From the NCBI RefSeq assembly GCF_002163715.1, contig NZ_CP015698.1:992001-1056000 (forward strand): 64,000 nucleotides of DNA, written 5' to 3'. Under the pieces are notes generated by a model. The model made no database searches. It had not been told where the DNA came from and was given only the letters and a program-made list of their open reading frames with translations. Below are positions 7,978 through 17,090 of this stretch, piece by piece (the first letter of the stretch is position 1; each line of letters opens with the position of its first letter). This stretch comes from Curvibacter sp. AEP1-3. GTDB lineage: Bacteria > Pseudomonadota > Gammaproteobacteria > Burkholderiales > Burkholderiaceae_C. The position numbers and the translations under genes were made by a program.

Positions 7978-8519
7978 GTCACTGCTTTCAGCAAGGGGCG
8001 CCACAGGGCCTCGCCCTCAGAACCAGCCCAATCCAGCGCCCCTCGAACCACACTGCGGACTAGGCCTGTTGAGTCCACCAACACTGTAGACGGGTAAATC
8101 TTGATACCCCAAACGCGAGCAGTGTCGCCTAGTGGGTCGCGCAGTACGGGCAGGGTCAGTCCGGTGAACTGCACAAAGCGCGCTATTGCCTCGGGGCTTT
8201 CCTTGAGATTGATGGTCAGCACGACCAACTGCGCTTTCTCCCGCTCGGCCAACGCTTGCAGCGAGGGCATTTCGGCCCGGCAGGGTTCACACCAACTGGC
8301 CCAAAAGTTAATCAACACGGCCTTGCCCTGCAGCGCCTGAAGTGACACCGCTTGCCCGGTCATATCCGTCGCGGGAAACGCTGGCGCCGCGCGACCGCGA
8401 GGCCACGGCTGGAGGTCAAAGCCTGGGCTGGAAGATTCTGAGGCAGCCCGGGCCGCGGGCTTCCACAATGCCGCGAGAGCAGCCAGTGCGTGACGTCGAT
8501 TCCAAATTGATTCAGGCAT
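7956..8519 (-). CDS. TlpA/ResA-like thiol-disulfide oxidoreductase
   Basis: The 187-residue redoxin has a WASWCEPCRAEMP active site (CxxC) and the partner segment IYPSTVLVDSTG with the cis-Pro. An N-terminal NRRHALAALAAL segment followed by a hydrophobic run suggests export (Tat-like) or membrane anchoring, so periplasmic disulfide chemistry, such as cytochrome c maturation, is likely. ATG 8519 was chosen because the 19 residues gained by starting at 8576 would be encoded by an intergenic repeat copy. It is convergent with and overlaps the thioredoxin-like gene. Confidence 0.87.
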   Translation of the reverse strand: MPESIWNRRHALAALAALWKPAARAASESSSPGFDLQPWPRGRAAPAFPATDMTGQAVSLQALQGKAVLINFWASWCEPCRAEMPSLQALAEREKAQLVVLTINLKESPEAIARFVQFTGLTLPVLRDPLGDTARVWGIKIYPSTVLVDSTGLVRSVVRGALDWAGSEGEALWRPLLKAVTQRTPKR

Positions 8520-8520
8520 A

Positions 8521-8578
8521 AAAAGAGCTGCTGACGCCCATGGAATAAGCGCGAGCAGCTCCTGTATTGATAGCAACT
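8521..8578 (-). repeat. dispersed intergenic repeat, copy A
   Basis: Read on the minus strand this copy has the pattern GCTATCAA-N5-GAGCTGCTCGCGC-TTATTCCATGGGCG, shared with copies at 25262, 55711 and 59884. It fills the gap between the TlpA-like start and the alaS stop. Confidence 0.7.
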
Positions 8579-8598
8579 ATGAGGTTAATGCTCTGCCA

Positions 8599-11250
8599 TC
8601 ACAGCTTGGCACTTACCCAGGCTTGCACACTGGCCAGCGCGCCGGCCAGCTTGGCAGGCTCTGTGCCACCGGCCATGGCCATGTCGGCCTTGCCGCCGCC
8701 CTTGCCACCTACTTGGCTTGCGACAAAGTTGGCCAGCTCACCGGCTTTGACCTTAGCTGTCGTGTCGTTGGTCACGCCGGCTGCGATCTGCACCTTGTCG
8801 CCATCGACAGCGCCCAGCACGATGACAGCAGTCTTGAGCTTGTCCTTGAGCTTGTCCATGGTGTCGCGCAAGGTCTTGGCGTCCGCGCCTTCGAGCTTGG
8901 CGGCCAGCACCTTCACGCCGTTCACGTCTACCGCGCTGCTCACCAGCTCGTCGCCCTGCGCGGAAGCCAACTTGCCCTTGAGTGCTGCAACTTCTTTCTC
9001 CAGCGCCTTGACCTGGTCCACCATCTGGCCCAGGCGGTTGCCCAACTCAGCCACGGGTGTTTTGAGCGTTGCCGCAGCTGCGCCCACCGTGTCTTCCAGG
9101 TCCTGAAGATAGTGCAGTGCGTTGGCACCTGTCACCGCCTCAATGCGGCGCACGCCAGCGGCCACACCGCCTTCGCCCACCACCTTGAACAAGCCGATGT
9201 CTCCAGTGGCATGCACGTGGGTGCCGCCGCAGAGCTCGCGGCTGGAGCCGATGTCGAGCACGCGTACGGTTTCACCGTATTTCTCTCCGAACAACATCAT
9301 GGCGCCGGTCTTCTGGGCAGACTCAATGTCCATCACGCGCGCTTGCGCTGCGGCATTGGCCAGCACTTCGGCGTTCACTTTTGCTTCAATCTGGCGAATT
9401 TGCTCGGCTGTCACAGGCGCGTTGTGTGCAAAGTCAAAACGGGTGCGCTCGGCATTCACCAATGAACCCTTTTGCTGCACATGCTCGCCCAGCACTTCAC
9501 GCAGGGCTTTGTGCATCAGGTGAGTGGCGCTGTGGTTGCGAACCGTGGCGGCACGCTTGGCGGCGTCCACATGAGCAGTCACGGCATCGCCCACGCGCAA
9601 AACGCCGGTCTTCAGTGTGCCGTGGTGGCCGAACACATCGGCCTTGATCTTCTGGGTGTCGCCCACTTCAAACAGGCCGGCATCCGAGAACACCGCGCCC
9701 TCATCGCCCACCTGGCCGCCGCTCTCGGCGTAGAACGGTGTGGTGTCCAGCACCAGCACGCCGTCTTGACCGGCCTTCAGCTCGCTAACCGCCGTACCAT
9801 CAGCGTAAAGCGCTACGATTTTTGCAGCTTGGGTCAAATGCTCGTAACCTACAAAAGTGTTGCCTGCGCCGGAGTACTCCAGCGCCTTGTCCATCTTGAA
9901 CTTGCCCGCTGCACGGCCCTTGGCCTTTTGCTGCTCCATGGCGGCGGCAAAACCGGCGCTGTCGACTTCTACACCGTTTTCGCGGCACACGTCGGCCGAC
10001 AAATCGAGCGGGAAACCATAGGTGTCGTGCAACTTGAAGGCCACCTCACCGGGCAGCACTTTCACACCGCCAGCCAAGGCTTCGTCCAGGATCTGCATGC
10101 CGGTGGCCAGGGTTTCGAAGAATCGCTCTTCTTCGACGCGCAGCACTTCGGTGATACGAGCCTCCTGTGATGCCATGTTGGGGTATGCCGCGCCCATGAC
10201 CTGCACCAGGTCTTTGACCAGCTTGTGGAAGAACGGTGTCTTCTGGCCCAGCTTGTAGCCATGGCGGATGGCGCGGCGCACGATGCGGCGCTGCACGTAG
10301 CCACGGCCTTCGTTACTCGGGATCACACCGTCACTCACCAGGAACGCAGTGGCGCGGATGTGGTCGGCAATCACGCGCAGAGACTTGTTTGTAAGGTCCG
10401 TGCATCCGGTTTCGCGGGAAGCGGCTTTGATCAGCGCGTCGAACAAGTCTATTTCATAGTTGCTGTGCACGTGCTGCAGGATGGCAGCCAGGCGCTCCAG
10501 GCCCATGCCGGTGTCCACGCAGGGTGCGGGCAGTGGGGTCACGGCACCGGTCTCGTCCATGTTGAACTGCATGAACACGTTGTTCCAGATCTCGATGAAA
10601 CGGTCGCCGTCTTCGTCAGGGCTGCCGGGCGGGCCGCCGGGAATGTGGGCACCGTGGTCGTAGAAAATTTCCGAGCAGGGGCCGCAGGGGCCGGTGTCGG
10701 CCATCATCCAGAAGTTATCGCTCTTGTAGCGGCCACCCTTGTTATCGCCGATGCGGATGATGCGTCCCTCTTGCTTTACGCGCTCAGGGGTCCAGCCAGC
10801 CTTGACGAAGATGTCTTCCCAAATGGAGTAGGCCTCGTCGTCTTCCTGGTAGACGGTGGCGTACAGCCTTTCCGCGGGCAACTTGTAGACGGTGGTCAGC
10901 AGTTCCCAAGCCCAGTTCAGGCTTTCCTTCTTGAAGTAGTCGCCGAAGCTCCAGTTGCCTAGCATCTCGAAGAAGGTGTGGTGGCGGGCGGTATAGCCCA
11001 CGTTTTCCAGATCGTTGTGCTTGCCACCGGCACGCAGGCAGGCTTGCACGGAGGCCGCACGCACATAGTTGCGCTTGTCTGTGCCCAGAAACACATCCTT
11101 GAACTGCACCATGCCCGAGTTGGTGAACATCAGGGTGGGGTCATTGCCCGGTACCAGCGGACTGGACGCCACGACGGTATGCCCCTTGGAGGCAAAGAAG
11201 TCGAGGAAGGTTTTGCGAATGTCGGCAACACTCATTACGGGCTGGGTCAT
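8599..11250 (-). CDS. alaS: alanyl-tRNA synthetase
   Basis: The 883-residue cytoplasmic enzyme charges tRNA-Ala and edits Ser/Gly mischarging. The class II catalytic core occupies the first 240 residues or so ([33 protein letters not shown]). The editing domain has HSATHLMH near residue 570 and the zinc-ligand segment [13 protein letters not shown]. The C-terminal [15 protein letters not shown] of the C-Ala domain is present. Full usual length with no damage. The start at 11250 gives [15 protein letters not shown]; the second Met is an alternative start. It is divergent from the GntR gene. Confidence 0.98.
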   Translation of the reverse strand: MTQPVMSVADIRKTFLDFFASKGHTVVASSPLVPGNDPTLMFTNSGMVQFKDVFLGTDKRNYVRAASVQACLRAGGKHNDLENVGYTARHHTFFEMLGNWSFGDYFKKESLNWAWELLTTVYKLPAERLYATVYQEDDEAYSIWEDIFVKAGWTPERVKQEGRIIRIGDNKGGRYKSDNFWMMADTGPCGPCSEIFYDHGAHIPGGPPGSPDEDGDRFIEIWNNVFMQFNMDETGAVTPLPAPCVDTGMGLERLAAILQHVHSNYEIDLFDALIKAASRETGCTDLTNKSLRVIADHIRATAFLVSDGVIPSNEGRGYVQRRIVRRAIRHGYKLGQKTPFFHKLVKDLVQVMGAAYPNMASQEARITEVLRVEEERFFETLATGMQILDEALAGGVKVLPGEVAFKLHDTYGFPLDLSADVCRENGVEVDSAGFAAAMEQQKAKGRAAGKFKMDKALEYSGAGNTFVGYEHLTQAAKIVALYADGTAVSELKAGQDGVLVLDTTPFYAESGGQVGDEGAVFSDAGLFEVGDTQKIKADVFGHHGTLKTGVLRVGDAVTAHVDAAKRAATVRNHSATHLMHKALREVLGEHVQQKGSLVNAERTRFDFAHNAPVTAEQIRQIEAKVNAEVLANAAAQARVMDIESAQKTGAMMLFGEKYGETVRVLDIGSSRELCGGTHVHATGDIGLFKVVGEGGVAAGVRRIEAVTGANALHYLQDLEDTVGAAAATLKTPVAELGNRLGQMVDQVKALEKEVAALKGKLASAQGDELVSSAVDVNGVKVLAAKLEGADAKTLRDTMDKLKDKLKTAVIVLGAVDGDKVQIAAGVTNDTTAKVKAGELANFVASQVGGKGGGKADMAMAGGTEPAKLAGALASVQAWVSAKL

Positions 11251-11384
11251 GACGGAATTTCTTCGAGTGGTGGATCAATAGAACCCACTATTATCGCCGC
11301 CCCCGCAGATGGACCGGCCGCTCCAGAGCCGTTCCATTAGCTGCGGGTTTATCCCAATAGGACTCCGACTGGCACACAACTAAC

Positions 11385-12164
11385 ATGTCAGTCATGAATC
11401 AAGTGGTAAACAGCCCTGTCGACGACTCGCTGAGCCAGCGTGCCAAGGCTTACCAAGGTTTCACGCGACAGGTGTTTGAGGGAACCATCCGTGCCGGGCA
11501 GTTTGTGTCGCAACGCGAATTGATGACCTTGCTGGATATGCCCTTGGGCGCGGTGCGCGAGATGATTCCCCGCCTGGAAGCTGCTGGCCTTGTCAAAACT
11601 GTGCCGCAACGCGGTCTGCAGATTGCCCATGTGGACCTGCGACTGATCCGCAATGCGTTTCAGGTGCGCTCCATGATCGAACGGGAGGCATTGCTGCATT
11701 TCGTGCACACCGCAACCGATGCCGAACTGGAAGCCATTGAAGCCAGCCACCACCGGATATTGGCCCGTGCCGCGGCGCCCGATGCATTGCAAGACGCCAC
11801 CCTGCTGGACGAAGCCCAAGCGCTGGACTGGGGCCTGCATGACCGCATGGTGGACGCACTGGGTAACGACATCATTTCCGACCAGTACCGGGTCAACAGC
11901 TTGCGGGTACGACTGATCAAGCTCGAACAAAGCGTGATTACCCCGGGCCGCCTCATTCCAGCCATGCAGGAGCACTTGCGCTTTATCGAAGCGCTACGAG
12001 CGCGGGATGGCGCCAAAGCCGCCACCCTATTGGAGGAACACATCAGTAGCGCCCGCAACCGGGTCATGCATGCCCCACTGGAACAAGTGCGCAATGAATG
12101 GGGCGTCAGCTCCACCCCCCACATCGACCCGATTCCCACCGACAACATCAGGAGACACGTTTGA
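11385..12164 (+). CDS. GntR family transcriptional regulator (FCD subfamily)
   Basis: The 259-residue regulator has an N-terminal winged HTH (about residues 22-85, with SQRELMTLLDMPLGAVREMIPRL as recognition region) and a C-terminal all-helical FCD ligand domain. In the latter, acidic and His residues (HDRMVDALGN, HLRFIEALRARD, LLEEHI) are the usual metal/ligand shell. It most likely controls the sugar-acid cluster that follows, because its stop overlaps the next start (TTGA at 12161). ATG 11394 is an alternative start. Confidence 0.92.
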   Translation: MSVMNQVVNSPVDDSLSQRAKAYQGFTRQVFEGTIRAGQFVSQRELMTLLDMPLGAVREMIPRLEAAGLVKTVPQRGLQIAHVDLRLIRNAFQVRSMIEREALLHFVHTATDAELEAIEASHHRILARAAAPDALQDATLLDEAQALDWGLHDRMVDALGNDIISDQYRVNSLRVRLIKLEQSVITPGRLIPAMQEHLRFIEALRARDGAKAATLLEEHISSARNRVMHAPLEQVRNEWGVSSTPHIDPIPTDNIRRHV

Positions 12165-13075
12165 ACCCCGATATCCACGGCCTTTGGCCCGCGCTTTTGC
12201 TGCCCGTCACCGACGACGGCACGCTAGATACCCCACGTGCCTTGGCCCATGCACAACGCATGCTCGAGGCAGGTTGCGATGGCGTGACCCTTTTCGGTAC
12301 GACGGGTGAAGGCCCGGCATTCACGATGGCTGAGCGCAAAGGCCTGCTGGAGGCCATGTTGGCCCACGGCATCCGTCCCGACCAGATCATTGTGACCACC
12401 ACCGCGTTGGCGCTGGGCGATGCCATCGAACTGGGCCGTCACGCCAGCGGCTTGGGCGTGCACCGTCAGATGCTGATGCCGCCCTTTTTCTTCAATCAAC
12501 CCAAAGACGCCGGCATCATCGAGGCCGTGTCCCAGGTGGTGCGAGGCATAGGCGACGATGGTTTGAAACTGCTGCTCTACCACTTCCCTTTCATGAGCAC
12601 CTTCGGCTTCTCGCACGCCGCCATTGCAGAACTGGTGCGCCGCCACCCCGGACAGGTGATGGGCGTGAAAGACAGCAGTGGAGACCTCGAGCACTCACTC
12701 GCCTTAGCCCGTGCTTTCCCGGATTTGTCCATTCTGGTCGGGGCGGAGCCCCATGTGGCACCGGTCATGTGCCAAGGTGGATCGGGCTCCATCAATGGCC
12801 TGTCCAACATTGCGCCGCGCCTGATGAAGCGGGTGATGAGCGCACCCGACAAGGTCAGCCAAGCGGATGAACAACTCATTCTTGATTTGCTCAAACTGCT
12901 ATCCGTCAAGCCCGGCATGCCCTTTGTGGGCGTCTACAAAGCCATGCTTGCAGAGCAGTCTGGCGACGATGCGTGGCTGACCATGCGCGCCCCTTTGAGC
13001 CCCTTGGATAACACCGAGTTACAAACCGTTCGCAGCGGTTATCGTGCACTGGGTGCCACATTGAGCCACCTGTAA
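12161..13075 (+). CDS. dihydrodipicolinate synthase family (DapA-like) lyase/aldolase
   Basis: This TIM-barrel class I aldolase of 304 residues has GTTGEGPAFTMAER (the substrate carboxylate loop), the tyrosine in LLYHFPF and the Schiff-base lysine in MGVKDSSGD. In this setting (TRAP transporter, FAH hydrolase) it is more likely a 2-keto-3-deoxy sugar acid aldolase or dehydratase than lysine-pathway DapA. The TTG at 12161 is chosen as start: it is preceded by AGGAGACACG at a proper distance, overlaps the regulator stop, and the protein then begins where homology begins. Confidence 0.88.
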   Translation: MNPDIHGLWPALLLPVTDDGTLDTPRALAHAQRMLEAGCDGVTLFGTTGEGPAFTMAERKGLLEAMLAHGIRPDQIIVTTTALALGDAIELGRHASGLGVHRQMLMPPFFFNQPKDAGIIEAVSQVVRGIGDDGLKLLLYHFPFMSTFGFSHAAIAELVRRHPGQVMGVKDSSGDLEHSLALARAFPDLSILVGAEPHVAPVMCQGGSGSINGLSNIAPRLMKRVMSAPDKVSQADEQLILDLLKLLSVKPGMPFVGVYKAMLAEQSGDDAWLTMRAPLSPLDNTELQTVRSGYRALGATLSHL

Positions 13076-13102
13076 ACACCAACAACACGAGGAGACAATA
13101 CC

Positions 13103-14113
13103 ATGACCACTACCCGACTGAATCGCCGCACTCTGCTGGGCGCCGCTGCCGCAATGGGCGCTGCCGCGCTGCCCGCATTGCCGGCCATGGCACAGACCAA
13201 GACCGTGCTGCGCATCTCCACCCCCGCAGTGCCCGACGACTGGCACGCCAAGATGTGGACCGTGTTCAAGGAACAACTCGAAAAAACGGCCCCCGGCGAG
13301 TTCGATGTCCAGATCAACCTGAACGCCACCCTGTTCAAGCAAGGCACCGAGCCTGCCGCCATGGCCCGTGGCAACCTGGAGCTGTCCAGCATTTCGGCCT
13401 TTGACATTGCCAAACTCGTGCCCGAGTTCTCCATCTTCACCGCCGGCTACGTGGTGCGCGATCCGGACCAGCAACAAAAGATATTCAACGGCCCCATTGG
13501 TGCGGAGCTGTTCAAGGCCGTGTCTGAAAAAATGGAAGTCACACCGCTGGCCACCGTCTATTTGGGCACCCGTCAGGTCAATCTGCGCGAAGCCAAGCCG
13601 GTCAAAACACCTGCAGACTTGAAAGGCGTGAAGCTTCGCATGCCCGGCTCCAAGGAGTGGTTGTTCCTGGGCGAAGCACTGGGTGCCACCGCCACACCGC
13701 TGGCATTCGGCGAGGTGTACATGGGACTCAAGACCGGCACCATCGACGGCCAGGACAATCCCCTGCCCTCGGTACGCGCTGCCAAGTTTTACGAAGTCAC
13801 CAAACAAATCGTGTTGACCAGCCACCTGGTAGACGGCATCTTTATCGCCATCTCCAACAAGAGCTTCAATGCACTGACGCCCGCGCAAAAGCAAAAGGTG
13901 ACAGCAGCCGCTCAAGCTGCAGCTGCTTACAACAACGAGAACCGCATCAAGGAAGAAGGCCAGCTCGTCGAATTCTTCAAGAAGGAAGGCCTGCAGGTAT
14001 CGACTCCTGATGTGGATGCATTCCGCAAGTCCGTGCAAGCCACCTACCAGGCGTCTGACTACGCCAAAGTGTGGCCCAAGGGTTTGCTCGATCGCATCAA
14101 CGCGACGAAGTAA
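13103..14113 (+). CDS. TRAP transporter solute-binding protein (DctP family)
   Basis: The 336-residue periplasmic receptor has a Tat-style leader (TTRLNRRTLLGAAAAMG, ending ALPAMAQ) and DctP-family motifs: VKLRMPGSKEW and LAFGEVYMGLKTGTIDGQDN. It captures an organic or sugar acid and hands it to the two membrane subunits encoded next. A good GAGGAGA Shine-Dalgarno precedes the ATG. The ligand is inferred from the aldolase and FAH neighbours. Confidence 0.93.
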   Translation: MTTTRLNRRTLLGAAAAMGAAALPALPAMAQTKTVLRISTPAVPDDWHAKMWTVFKEQLEKTAPGEFDVQINLNATLFKQGTEPAAMARGNLELSSISAFDIAKLVPEFSIFTAGYVVRDPDQQQKIFNGPIGAELFKAVSEKMEVTPLATVYLGTRQVNLREAKPVKTPADLKGVKLRMPGSKEWLFLGEALGATATPLAFGEVYMGLKTGTIDGQDNPLPSVRAAKFYEVTKQIVLTSHLVDGIFIAISNKSFNALTPAQKQKVTAAAQAAAAYNNENRIKEEGQLVEFFKKEGLQVSTPDVDAFRKSVQATYQASDYAKVWPKGLLDRINATK

Positions 14114-14127
14114 GCGACGACTGAACC

Positions 14128-14607
14128 ATGTTGCGTCGATTGCAACAGGCCGCCAACCTTCTGGGCGGCGGCCTTTTCCTGACCCTGTTCATCGTTTTCA
14201 TCATCCAGATCACGGCGCGTTTCGGTTTCAACAAGCCCCTGCCGTGGACCGATGAAGCCGCGGTGATTCTGTATGTGTGGGTGATTCTTTGGGGTGCCGC
14301 GGCCGTGGTGCCCGAGCGCGAACATGTAGTGTTTGATTTGCTGTGGAACAGCGTCAACTACCGTAGCCGCCAGGTCATGCGCATTGCAGGCAGCCTGCTG
14401 ATTGGCGGCTTGTCTGCTGCAGCCATTCCTGCCAGCTGGGACTATGTGCACTTCATGGCGCGCGAAGGCTCGCCGGTGTTGGGCGTTTCTTTCATGTGGA
14501 TTTTTATGCCCTTTGTATTCCTGCTGATCGCTTTGGTCATCCGCAGTGCATGGGCCATCTGGAACGCGGTGCGCGGCATCGGTCTGGAAGCGGAGTTGCG
14601 CATATGA
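14128..14607 (+). CDS. TRAP transporter small permease (DctQ family)
   Basis: The 159-residue four-helix membrane subunit has FIVFIIQITARFGF in the first helix, the family motif WTDEAAVILYVWVILWGAA, and a REHVVFDLL loop. It bridges the receptor and the large permease. Its stop overlaps the start of the large permease (ATGA at 14604). Confidence 0.9.
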   Translation: MLRRLQQAANLLGGGLFLTLFIVFIIQITARFGFNKPLPWTDEAAVILYVWVILWGAAAVVPEREHVVFDLLWNSVNYRSRQVMRIAGSLLIGGLSAAAIPASWDYVHFMAREGSPVLGVSFMWIFMPFVFLLIALVIRSAWAIWNAVRGIGLEAELRI

Positions 14608-15902
14608 CAACCGGACTGTGGGTACTGGTGGCTATTCTTTTGGTCGGCTTGCTGTTGCGCATGCCCATCGGCTTCTCCATGTTGGCAGCAGGCATCGGCT
14701 ATTTGATTGCCAAGGGCCAGGACGTAGGTCTGGTAGCCGAGCAAGTGGGCAACGGCCTGTACAACAGCTACGTGCTCCTGGCCGTACCGCTTTTTGTATT
14801 CGCCGCCAACATCATGAATGCCGGCACTGTGAGCGAGCGCATTTTTGACTTTTGCCGAATCCTGGTCGGCCGCATGCGGGGAGGCTTGGCACAAGTCGAC
14901 ATTCTTGTGAGCGTGATCTTTTCAGGTATGAGCGGAAGTGCGATTGCAGATGCTGCCGGCCCCGGCCTGGTCACCATCCGCCAGATGCTCAAAAAGCCGG
15001 AATACACCCGCGGGTTTGCCGGTGCCGTCGTGGTGGCCAGCGCAACACTGGGGCCCATTATCCCGCCCTCCATCCCCATGGTGATTTATGCGCTGGTGTC
15101 CGGTGCGTCGGTCGGCGCCTTGTTTTTGGGCGGTGTAGTGCCCGGCTTTCTGATGGCTGGCCTGATGATGTTTGTGGTGCACATCATCGCGGTGAAACGC
15201 AACATGCCGCGTGACGAACCGGTGCCCCGTTCTGAATGGGCCGGGCTAATTTTCCGCGGTGCGTTGCCGCTATCCATGCCCATAGTCCTGCTAGGCGGCA
15301 TTTACTCAGGAGCTTTTACGCCTACTGAAGCTGCGGCAGTGGCTGCTTTGCATGCACTCATCCTCGCCGCCGTGGTGTTCCGAGCGCTCACTTGGCGCAG
15401 CTTCTGGGGTGTGGTGATGGAGTCCGCACGCGGCAGCGCAGTCATCACCCTTATCCTTGCCGGCTCATTCATGCTGAACTACGCCTTCACCGCCGAGGGC
15501 GTGCCCCAAAGCATGGCGATGTGGGTCGACAGCATGCACCTGTCCAAAATCCAGTTCCTCTTGCTGGTGAACGTCATGTTTCTGGTGTTGGGCTGTTTTC
15601 TGGATGTGTCCGTCTTGCTCTTGGTCTTCGTGCCCATGCTGCTGCCGGCTGCCAAATTGCTCGGGGTGGACCTGGTGCACTTCGGTGTGCTGGTGGTCCT
15701 GAACATGATGATCGGCTTGATCCACCCCCCCTTCGGCATGTTGCTGTTTGTCACCAAGGCACTCACCGGGATTCCTATCGGCGAGATGATGAAGGAAGGC
15801 TGGCCCTTCCTGGTCATGCTGCTCTGCCTGCTGCTGGCCATGACTTGCTTTCCCCAGATCGTTCTGTGGCTACCGCAGACCATGGGCTACGTGACCCGAT
15901 AG
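14604..15902 (+). CDS. TRAP transporter large permease (DctM family)
   Basis: The 432-residue protein has about 12 membrane segments and forms the Na+-coupled translocation channel. Characteristic stretches are LLRMPIGFSMLAAGIGYL, the loop FSGMSGSAIADAAGPG, GPIIPPSIPMVIYA, AFTPTEAAAVAALHA and LIHPPFGMLLF. The ATG at 14604 overlapping the DctQ stop is preferred to the longer frame from 14496, which would run inside DctQ. Confidence 0.94.
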   Translation: MTTGLWVLVAILLVGLLLRMPIGFSMLAAGIGYLIAKGQDVGLVAEQVGNGLYNSYVLLAVPLFVFAANIMNAGTVSERIFDFCRILVGRMRGGLAQVDILVSVIFSGMSGSAIADAAGPGLVTIRQMLKKPEYTRGFAGAVVVASATLGPIIPPSIPMVIYALVSGASVGALFLGGVVPGFLMAGLMMFVVHIIAVKRNMPRDEPVPRSEWAGLIFRGALPLSMPIVLLGGIYSGAFTPTEAAAVAALHALILAAVVFRALTWRSFWGVVMESARGSAVITLILAGSFMLNYAFTAEGVPQSMAMWVDSMHLSKIQFLLLVNVMFLVLGCFLDVSVLLLVFVPMLLPAAKLLGVDLVHFGVLVVLNMMIGLIHPPFGMLLFVTKALTGIPIGEMMKEGWPFLVMLLCLLLAMTCFPQIVLWLPQTMGYVTR

Positions 15903-15908
15903 GCCTCT

Positions 15909-17078
15909 ATGCAACTCACTCCTGACAACACCCTGCCGGCCGATGCCGGCCACGCAACCCTGTTGGGCCGTATCTGGCGGCCTGAACTACAAGGCCCCAG
16001 CGTGGTTACGGTACGCGATGGCATGGTGATCGACATCAGCAGCATCTATCCCACAGCCCGTGATGTATGCGAAACCGCCGATCCGGCCCGCGCCCTGCGC
16101 GCAGCCCATGGGGAAACTGTTTGCAGTGTGCAAAGCCTGCTGGCCAACAGCAGCGCTGCCAGCAGGGACGCTGCCTTACCGTGGCTGTTGGCCCCCTGTG
16201 ATCTGCAAGCCATCAAGGCAGCCGGGGTGACGTTTGCCACGTCCATGCTGGAACGGGTGATTGAAGAGAAAGCCAGAGGCAACCCGGCGGCGGCGAGCGC
16301 CATACGCACTGAAATCCAGTCACTGATCGGCGACGACCTATCCAAACTCAAGCCCGGTTCGGAACAGGCCATGGCACTCAAACAAGTGCTGATTACACAA
16401 GGTGCCTGGAGCCAGTACCTCGAAGTCGGCATCGGCCCTGATGCAGAGATTTTTACGAAAGCACCGGTACTGGCCGCTGTGGGCTGCGGGGACGACGCGG
16501 GCTTGCACCCCGCATCACACTGGAATAACCCCGAACCGGAAGTCGTACTCACTGTTAACTCGCGCGGCGAAGTCGTGGGTGCCACGCTGGGCAACGACGT
16601 GAACCTGCGTGATGTAGAAGGCCGCTCAGCACTTTTGCTGGGTAAAGCCAAGGACAACAACGCTTCGGCGTCGGTAGGGCCCTTCATTCGCTTGTTTGAC
16701 GAGAAATTCACCATCAACGACGTGCGCAGCGCTGAACTGACATTGCGTGTGGAAGGCGCTGACGGTTTTGTGATGGATGGCTATTCATCCATGGCACGCA
16801 TCAGCCGTGACCCGCTGGACCTTGCCGCCCAGCTGATAGGCCCGCATCACCAATACCCGGATGGAGCCATGCTGTTTTTGGGTACTTTGTTTGCGCCTGT
16901 GCAGGACCGGGATGCCCCGGGCGGCGGCTTTACCCACAAACTGGACGATGTGGTCACCATCCACAGCGCCAAACTGGGGACCCTGCGCAACCGCATGCGG
17001 CACTGCGACCAGTGCCCACCCTGGACATTCAGCGCATCGCATTTGATGCGTAACTTGGCAAAGAGGGGCTTGCTGTAA
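15909..17078 (+). CDS. fumarylacetoacetate hydrolase (FAH) family protein
   Basis: The 389-residue protein has a C-terminal FAH fold: GVTFATSMLERV, then HWNNPEPEVVLTVNSRG with the metal-binding Glu pair, and the conserved GNDVNLRDVEGRS loop. It is longer than the roughly 280-residue bacterial FAH proteins; the extra N-terminal part (about 90 residues) is a substrate-domain-like extension. Inferred role: hydrolysis or dehydration of a 2-keto-3-deoxy acid or diketo acid formed from the TRAP substrate, in the same operon six bases after the permease. The exact reaction is not assigned. Confidence 0.82.
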   Translation: MQLTPDNTLPADAGHATLLGRIWRPELQGPSVVTVRDGMVIDISSIYPTARDVCETADPARALRAAHGETVCSVQSLLANSSAASRDAALPWLLAPCDLQAIKAAGVTFATSMLERVIEEKARGNPAAASAIRTEIQSLIGDDLSKLKPGSEQAMALKQVLITQGAWSQYLEVGIGPDAEIFTKAPVLAAVGCGDDAGLHPASHWNNPEPEVVLTVNSRGEVVGATLGNDVNLRDVEGRSALLLGKAKDNNASASVGPFIRLFDEKFTINDVRSAELTLRVEGADGFVMDGYSSMARISRDPLDLAAQLIGPHHQYPDGAMLFLGTLFAPVQDRDAPGGGFTHKLDDVVTIHSAKLGTLRNRMRHCDQCPPWTFSASHLMRNLAKRGLL

Positions 17079-17090
17079 GCGCCGCGCGCC

